NCBI GenBank assembly: GCA_007127625.1
Contig: SKYZ01000428.1
Location: 1-14,028, forward strand
DNA from: Aquisalimonas sp.
GTDB taxonomy: Bacteria; Pseudomonadota; Gammaproteobacteria; Nitrococcales; Aquisalimonadaceae
DNA: 14,028 nucleotides
Direction of reading: 5' to 3'
The translations under genes and the position numbers were made by a program. Every line of letters starts with the position of its first letter. Position 1 is the stretch's first letter. The notes beneath the pieces were generated by a model that did not search any database, was not told the origin of the DNA, and worked only from the letters and a program-made list of their open reading frames with translations. This document shows, piece by piece, positions 9,406 to 14,028 of this stretch.

Positions 9406-10071
9406 TCAGGCGTGGCGGCGCAGCCAGTCCAGGCGCTGGGCGAACCGCTCTCGCCATGACTCCGCCAGCGTCTCCAGATCGGCGAGAAATTCCAGGTGCT
9501 CCCGGTCCGGCCGGGTCTCGTTGCGCAGCGCCCAGAGGCGCGCCAGCGTGTACCCATGGTCAGCCACTTCGACGCGCTCGGCCACGTCACCGGGGCCGAC
9601 GTAGCCCGGCTCCAGAACCCGGTACAGCCACCCCGACCGCCCGGATTCCGCAATCTGGCGCGCCAGGTCCGGGACACCGAGGCGATGGCTCACCTTCCAG
9701 CAGGGTTGTCGGGGTTGGCTGACTTCCACCAGAGCAGTGCCCATGCGGAAGACATCACCCACGTGTACGTTCCGCTCGGTCAGACCGGTGGTGGAGATGT
9801 TCTCGCCCAGAACGCCCGGCCGCAGCATGGCAGCCGTGTCGGCGAAAAGCTCGCTCCAGGCAGCATAGTGCTCGGCGGGATAGTGACTGAGGGCGCGATC
9901 GGGGCCGCCATGGGCCTTGGGATCCCCCTGGTGATCATCCTCCAGGCCTGCATCGTCCACGGCCACGGCCTCGCGCACCGGCTCCTTGTAGATGCCCGTA
10001 GGCCGGCCATCGCCCTCCATCTGGCGTATCTGCCCCTGGAACACGCCCGTGATGGTCACCATGTCTGTCAT
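9406..10071 (-). CDS. yiiM: MOSC-domain protein, YiiM-like
   Basis: This 221-residue protein closely resembles E. coli YiiM. It has KAHGGPDRALSHYP, the segment FGEN-like GVLGENIST, the MGD/VGDVF turn, and SQPRQPC. The Cys of the last motif (Cys124 from this start) is the conserved MOSC cysteine expected to bind the molybdenum cofactor. The C-terminal 45 or so residues fit the YiiM three-helix domain. In E. coli, YiiM and YcbX act on N-hydroxylated compounds such as 6-hydroxylaminopurine and confer resistance to them; this is the likely role here. An upstream in-frame GTG (10089) would add 6 residues, but AGGAG at 10081-10085 with 9-base spacing favours the ATG at 10071. It is the first gene of the leftward cluster with the PF09818 ATPase and the dehydrogenase. 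Confidence 0.92.
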   Translation of the reverse strand: MTDMVTITGVFQGQIRQMEGDGRPTGIYKEPVREAVAVDDAGLEDDHQGDPKAHGGPDRALSHYPAEHYAAWSELFADTAAMLRPGVLGENISTTGLTERNVHVGDVFRMGTALVEVSQPRQPCWKVSHRLGVPDLARQIAESGRSGWLYRVLEPGYVGPGDVAERVEVADHGYTLARLWALRNETRPDREHLEFLADLETLAESWRERFAQRLDWLRRHA

Positions 10072-10121
10072 GCTCGCCCTCTCCTGCACCCGTTTAACAA
10101 CCCTTGCAAGGCTACAACGGG

Positions 10122-10151
10122 GAGCCGTGGTTCTGCACCACGATTCGGCTC
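10122..10151. other. Bulged hairpin at the GGDEF-EAL/MOSC gene junction
   Basis: GAGCC (10122-10126) and GTGGT (10127-10131) pair with ACCAC (10137-10141) and GGCTC (10147-10151), with GATTC bulged. The structure overlaps the stop codon of the GGDEF-EAL gene. No T-run follows on either strand, so termination here is uncertain. The rest of the 78-base gap holds no clear promoter. Confidence 0.35.
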
Positions 10152-12771
10152 ACAGGGCGTCGGCGGCCAGCGCAGGGGCGAGCGGATGATAAAAGTGAAA
10201 CCCCTGCAGGGTGCTACACCCGAGACTCAGGAGCCGTTCGGCCTGCTCCCGGGTCTGCACCCGTTCGGCCACCACGTTGAGACGCAGAGCCTGGGCCATG
10301 GCGATGATGGTGCGGACGATTTCCTCGTCTTCCGGACTGAGCAGCATGGCCTCCACGAAGGAGCCATCGATCTTGAGTTCATCGATGGGCAGCCGCCGCA
10401 GATAGGCGAGACAGGAGTACCCGGTGCCGAAGTCATCGATGGCGAAACGCACGCCCAGCTCCCGCAGGCGCCGCATACGACCGATGACGGCATCGCCCTC
10501 GTCCGCCAGCAGGCTCTCGGTAACCTCCAGCAGCAGCGTGGACGGCGGCAGATCCGTCTCCTCCAGCACCCGCGCCACGATGGCCTCGAACTCCGGATCG
10601 TGGAACTGGCGGATGCTGACATTGATTGCCAGCGACGGCAGCCGACGGTCCGGGTGACCCCGTTGCCACTGCGCCAGCCAGTGGCAGGCGTCTCGCAGGA
10701 TCTGCGCGCCCATGGGGCGAATCAGCCCGGACTGCTCGGCGATGGTGATAAAGCGTGCCGGCGGCACCGGTGACCCATTGTGCTTCCAGCGTGCAAGCAC
10801 CTCCAGGGAGCAGATCCGGCCATCGGCATCCACCAGCGGTTGCAGATGGAAATGCACGTCGCCATTGTCTACCGCCTGCCGCAGGCCCTGCTCCAGTTGC
10901 AGCCGTTCGCTGGTCTCCTCCTCCATCTCGGGCGCAAACCGGGCGATCCGGTTACCACCCCGGTGGCGCGCCTGCGCCGCGGCGATTTCCGCGCGCGCCA
11001 GGAGTCTGGCATCGACAGGATCATGTTCGTCGGCTTCAACGAGCCCGACACTCACACCGGACTGCACCATCACTCCGCTGACTTCCACCGGATGCGCGAA
11101 GGCGCCACGCAGGCGCTCTGCCTCGTTACTCAAGCCATGCGTACCATCGGCCCCGGTACCTTCACCACTCAGCAGCACAGCGAACTCGTCGGCGCCGACC
11201 CGGGCGAGCATCAGTGCGTCGGGCACCAGCGCCCGCAACCGCGTTGCCTGGATCTCCAGCAACGAGTCGGCCACCTCGTAGCCCATCCCTTCGTTGACGC
11301 GTCGAAAGCCGTCCAGGTCCAGAACCAGCAGTCCCCGTATACCATCACTGCCGCGCTCGCGTTGCTGGTGCTCCAGCCGTGCCAGCATGGCGGCGCGATT
11401 GGCCAGACCGGTGACGCGATCCTCGAAAGTCAGTTGACGAATCCGCTCTTCCGCCTCGCGGTGCCAGGTCACGTCCAGGAAACTGCCCACGAACCGTGCC
11501 TCACGGTCCCTGGCCCGGTTCAGCGCGGTTACGCTCAACCGATAAAGACGCTGTTCACCGTTCTGGTTGCGGGCACGGACGTCGCCGTTCCAGTGGCCGT
11601 CGCGTGCCAGTGCCGCCTGTATTTCGCGGCGCGCTTCGCCACCATTGCGCCCGCCCAGGAGCAGGCGCAGGCCGTGGCCCTGCACCTGCTCCCCGGCGTA
11701 ACCGGTCAGGCGCCGGAATGCGTCGTTGACGCGGACGAACCGGTAGTCGCCATCCAGGATCATGATGGCTTCGTGGGTCTCGAATGCCAGTGCCGCCAGG
11801 CGGGTCTCTTCCTCCGCGCGCAGGCGCTGTATCTCCAGGCGGACTCGCCCCGCCGCATGCTCCAGCGTCCGGCGCACCGCCCCGGCGGGGCCCAGCGGCC
11901 AACGCCCCATGACGGCGAGCAACCCCAACGCCTCGCCGGCGTCGTCACGCAGCAGCACGCCGCCATAGCTTTCCGCCTGCAGGGCGACCAGCATGTCGTC
12001 TTCCGGGAAACGTTCCCAGGCGCAATGATTGATGACGCAGGCATCGCTCCGGACCACCTCTGCGCACGGCGTCCCCGCCAGGGCGTAGCGTTCCAGGTCC
12101 ACAGGGCCGTTCCCACCCATGCCCGCCAGAATCACCGCATCGGATCCGTCGATGGAGGCCACCACGGCCGCATCCGCACCCAGGACGGTGCGGATGCTCT
12201 CCAGCACGTGATCCAGCTGCGACCAGCCGTCACTGCGCCCGGCGGGCACGGATGCCATCCGGTCCATGTAGCGCCTGACCAAGGTCTCCTCGGTCACCTC
12301 GCGGATCACGGAGAAGTAACCGGCCACGCCGCCTCCGTGGTCACGCATGACCAGATGCAGCCAGTCACACCATATGGGCACGCCGTCGCCGCGGCGGCTA
12401 CGCGCCACATGCTCCACGTGATCCACCCGGCCACTGCACAGTTGCTTCGCGACGGGCGTGAACCCCTTGCGATCACGCTTCCTCAGCAGCAACTCCTCGG
12501 CGTGCATGTCCAAGAGGGCCACCGCGGGGTAGGCCAGCATGCGGCATGCCGCCTGGTTGCAGCGTCGCACACGAAAATCCGGAGTCCACTCGATGCAGCC
12601 GATGGAGCTGTGCTGAAGGTAACGGCGCAATCCTGCCAGATCGCCACGGCCATCCTCCGCCCCGGCAATCACCGGCAGCTCGTGGTATTCCGACGTCCCT
12701 GACGCGCCGCGCGCTCCCATCAATCGTCCCCATCCCGCAGTGTCCTGAACCCGGATGACCATGATGGCCAT
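10150..12771 (-). CDS. PAS-GAF-PAS-GGDEF-EAL cyclic-di-GMP signalling protein
   Basis: This soluble sensor of 873 residues has a first PAS domain (about 45-160), a GAF domain (about 186-335), a second PAS (about 328-443), GGDEF (about 443-605) and EAL (about 617-868). There are no membrane segments. The cyclase site reads GADEF (526-530) instead of GGDEF, and the usual ND..GH..GD region reads NE..GY..AD, so cyclase activity is doubtful. The phosphodiesterase site is EVL (Glu657). It keeps the Asn of NVS, Glu of TES, both Asp of DDFGTGYS, Lys of LKID, Glu of AER and Gln of LQGF, so c-di-GMP hydrolysis is likely. The start is uncertain: the ATG at 12771 lacks a ribosome-binding site, whereas the ATG at 12720 (856 residues) follows GGGGAC at a good distance. 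The ligand is unknown. Confidence 0.93.
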   Translation of the reverse strand: MAIMVIRVQDTAGWGRLMGARGASGTSEYHELPVIAGAEDGRGDLAGLRRYLQHSSIGCIEWTPDFRVRRCNQAACRMLAYPAVALLDMHAEELLLRKRDRKGFTPVAKQLCSGRVDHVEHVARSRRGDGVPIWCDWLHLVMRDHGGGVAGYFSVIREVTEETLVRRYMDRMASVPAGRSDGWSQLDHVLESIRTVLGADAAVVASIDGSDAVILAGMGGNGPVDLERYALAGTPCAEVVRSDACVINHCAWERFPEDDMLVALQAESYGGVLLRDDAGEALGLLAVMGRWPLGPAGAVRRTLEHAAGRVRLEIQRLRAEEETRLAALAFETHEAIMILDGDYRFVRVNDAFRRLTGYAGEQVQGHGLRLLLGGRNGGEARREIQAALARDGHWNGDVRARNQNGEQRLYRLSVTALNRARDREARFVGSFLDVTWHREAEERIRQLTFEDRVTGLANRAAMLARLEHQQRERGSDGIRGLLVLDLDGFRRVNEGMGYEVADSLLEIQATRLRALVPDALMLARVGADEFAVLLSGEGTGADGTHGLSNEAERLRGAFAHPVEVSGVMVQSGVSVGLVEADEHDPVDARLLARAEIAAAQARHRGGNRIARFAPEMEEETSERLQLEQGLRQAVDNGDVHFHLQPLVDADGRICSLEVLARWKHNGSPVPPARFITIAEQSGLIRPMGAQILRDACHWLAQWQRGHPDRRLPSLAINVSIRQFHDPEFEAIVARVLEETDLPPSTLLLEVTESLLADEGDAVIGRMRRLRELGVRFAIDDFGTGYSCLAYLRRLPIDELKIDGSFVEAMLLSPEDEEIVRTIIAMAQALRLNVVAERVQTREQAERLLSLGCSTLQGFHFYHPLAPALAADAL

Positions 12772-12906
12772 GGATCGCGGGCGGTCAGGCTTTGCCGGGA
12801 ATCCTGTCTGGTTACGGATGCATTCTTGTTATTTTGTCCCACGGGCCATGATAGGTGGGCTCCGGCTCCGCCAATGTGACGCAGTTCCGGTTATGAAGAG
12901 AGGGTA

Positions 12907-12956
12907 GCCCCGCGGATTCTGCAGACAATGCAGGAACGGGGCACCCGACTGTCGGG
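12907..12956. other. Two adjacent hairpins in the divergent intergenic region
   Basis: GCCCCG (12907-12912) pairs with CGGGGC (12937-12942). Nested inside, CTGCA (12919-12923) pairs with TGCAG (12929-12933). Next to it, CCCGA (12944-12948) pairs with TCGGG (12952-12956). The 252-base region 12772-13023 separates the divergent GGDEF-EAL and exonuclease genes and must hold both promoters, but I cannot identify a convincing -35/-10 pair on either strand. The hairpins could be part of the exonuclease leader or operators. Confidence 0.3.
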
Positions 12957-13023
12957 ACTCGGCAGACCCACGGGAAATGCGTAGCATGACGACCCTGACC
13001 TCCAGGCAGTGACGATCCGGCGC

Positions 13024-14028
13024 ATGCGACTACTGGCAGTGGGAGACCTTCACCTGGGCCGGCTCCCGGCCCGCCTTCCCGGGCAGGTCGGGAGCCGGCA
13101 GGATGCGCGTGCCCTGGGTCCATCCGCAGCGCTGAAGCGGCTGGTGGACGAGGCCATCCGCGAGCACATCGATGCCGTCGCCTTCGCCGGCGACGTGGTG
13201 GAACAGGACGACGACTTCTTCGAGGCGTATGCGGAACTGCGCCGGGCCGTCGAACGGTTGACCGAAGCCGCCATCGATGTGGTCGGGGTAGCCGGAAACC
13301 ATGATGTCCAGGTACTGCCGCAGCTCGCCCGGGAGGTTCCCGGGTTCCGGCTGCTGGGCACCGAAGGCACATGGGAAGCAACGGATATCGTCGGCGCCGA
13401 TGGCACCGAGGTCCGCCTGTTCGGCTGGTCATTCCCCCGCCCCCGGGTGACCGAGAGCCCGCTGGCCAACGCCGGATTCGAACGCGGCGCACGCCCTGCC
13501 CTTGGCCTGCTGCACTGCGACCGGGATCAACCGGGCAGCCACCATGCTCCGGTGACCACACGGGAACTCGCCGCTGCGGGGCTGGATGGCTGGCTGCTGG
13601 GCCATATCCACAAGCCGGACGCCCTGACCGTCAAACAGCCCGGCGGCTACCTGGGATCGGTCACCGCCCTGCGCGCCAGCGAGGTGGGAGCGCGAGGCCC
13701 CTGGGTTTACGACATTGGCGCCGGGGGTATCCGCGATATCACCCAGTGGCCCCTCGCCCCCCTGCGCTGGGAGGCCCTGCAGGTGGATCTCACCGGCATC
13801 GAGGCCGCCACCGACGCCCGCACACGGATCGTGAGCGCGGCCAATGCCCTTGCGGAAACCCTGGCAGCGGCCCGGTTGCGCCCCGAGGTGCTCGGGCTGC
13901 GTCTGCACCTGCACGGGCGCACGGGGCTGCGCCGGCAAGTTGCCGCACTGCTTGGCGACCAGGAACTGGACGATCTGCCTCTCGCGGGCGGAATCCAGGG
14001 CTTCGTCGGCCGCTGGCGGCTGGAGACC
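13024..14028 (+). CDS. SbcD/Mre11-like metallophosphoesterase (DNA repair exonuclease), 3' end outside window
   Basis: An open frame runs from the ATG to the last base of the window, 335 codons without a stop, so the C-terminus is missing. The calcineurin-type metal site is complete: GDLHLG (Asp8, His10), AGD (Asp57), GNHD (Asn92, His93), His164 in LLHCD, and GHIH (His194, His196). This matches the nuclease subunit of SbcD/Mre11-type complexes, which process DNA ends and hairpins with an SMC-like ATPase. The compact layout resembles the YhaO-type branch. An ATPase partner gene (SbcC or YhaN type) would be expected just downstream but lies outside the window. The start is not certain: an in-frame GTG at 13009 would add five residues, and neither start has a clear ribosome-binding site. 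The ATG gives the usual family N-terminus. Confidence 0.9.
   Translation, partial: MRLLAVGDLHLGRLPARLPGQVGSRQDARALGPSAALKRLVDEAIREHIDAVAFAGDVVEQDDDFFEAYAELRRAVERLTEAAIDVVGVAGNHDVQVLPQLAREVPGFRLLGTEGTWEATDIVGADGTEVRLFGWSFPRPRVTESPLANAGFERGARPALGLLHCDRDQPGSHHAPVTTRELAAAGLDGWLLGHIHKPDALTVKQPGGYLGSVTALRASEVGARGPWVYDIGAGGIRDITQWPLAPLRWEALQVDLTGIEAATDARTRIVSAANALAETLAAARLRPEVLGLRLHLHGRTGLRRQVAALLGDQELDDLPLAGGIQGFVGRWRLET

Noticed and set aside
9366..9677. N-terminal extension of the PF09818 ATPase
   Set aside because: The frame is open but overlaps the MOSC coding sequence; the good ribosome-binding site and family N-terminus both point to 9365.
10780..12702. 640-codon + strand frame opposite the GGDEF-EAL gene
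   Set aside because: It is the mirror of a gene with clear PAS, GAF, GGDEF and EAL motifs; the frame has no recognisable domain and no ribosome-binding site.
12986..13012. Eight-codon upstream reading frame before the SbcD-like gene
   Set aside because: It ends across the alternative GTG start, but it is too short and lacks a ribosome-binding site; nothing separates it from chance.

Overview
The window is GC-rich, densely coded chromosomal DNA from a gammaproteobacterium. The layout recalls Pseudomonas CbrAB. The overall look suggests a free-living, possibly halophilic lineage such as Ectothiorhodospiraceae or a relative, but that placement is a guess. There are nine protein genes. I see no tRNA, rRNA, CRISPR array, insertion sequence or prophage gene.

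Left third (1-6802, + strand): a two-component system followed by its probable target. A 65-residue two-helix membrane protein (cbrX-like) overlaps a 988-residue fusion of a sodium/solute symporter and a histidine kinase (cbrA-like). Next come an NtrC-type sigma-54 activator (cbrB-like) and acetyl-CoA synthetase (acs). The acs gene has a good sigma-54 promoter (4689-4704). About 60 bp upstream of it lies a perfect dyad, GTTACC-N3-GGTAAC. A near-copy with the same spacing sits just upstream of the cbrX start, at the very edge of the window. I infer one regulon: the transporter-kinase senses a carbon or energy signal, phosphorylates the activator, and the activator drives acs and perhaps its own operon. 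The acs leader also holds a strong stem-loop. Two hairpins follow acs, and the second has a T-rich tail.

Middle (6899-10071, - strand): a compact three-gene cluster read leftward. It encodes a YiiM-type MOSC protein, an unusual ABC-class ATPase (PF09818/COG3044 type) and a short-chain dehydrogenase whose stop codon meets the acs terminator. The small gaps suggest one transcript.

Right (10150-14028): a soluble PAS-GAF-PAS-GGDEF-EAL protein (- strand) has a degenerate GADEF site but an intact EAL site, so it is probably a c-di-GMP phosphodiesterase. Across a 252-bp intergenic region with two potential hairpins, a divergent SbcD/Mre11-like metallophosphoesterase (+ strand) runs off the end of the window.

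The most noteworthy signal is the repeated dyad and sigma-54 promoter that appear to place acetate activation directly under a CbrAB-type system. The individual families are known ones; I found no clearly new multi-gene system.
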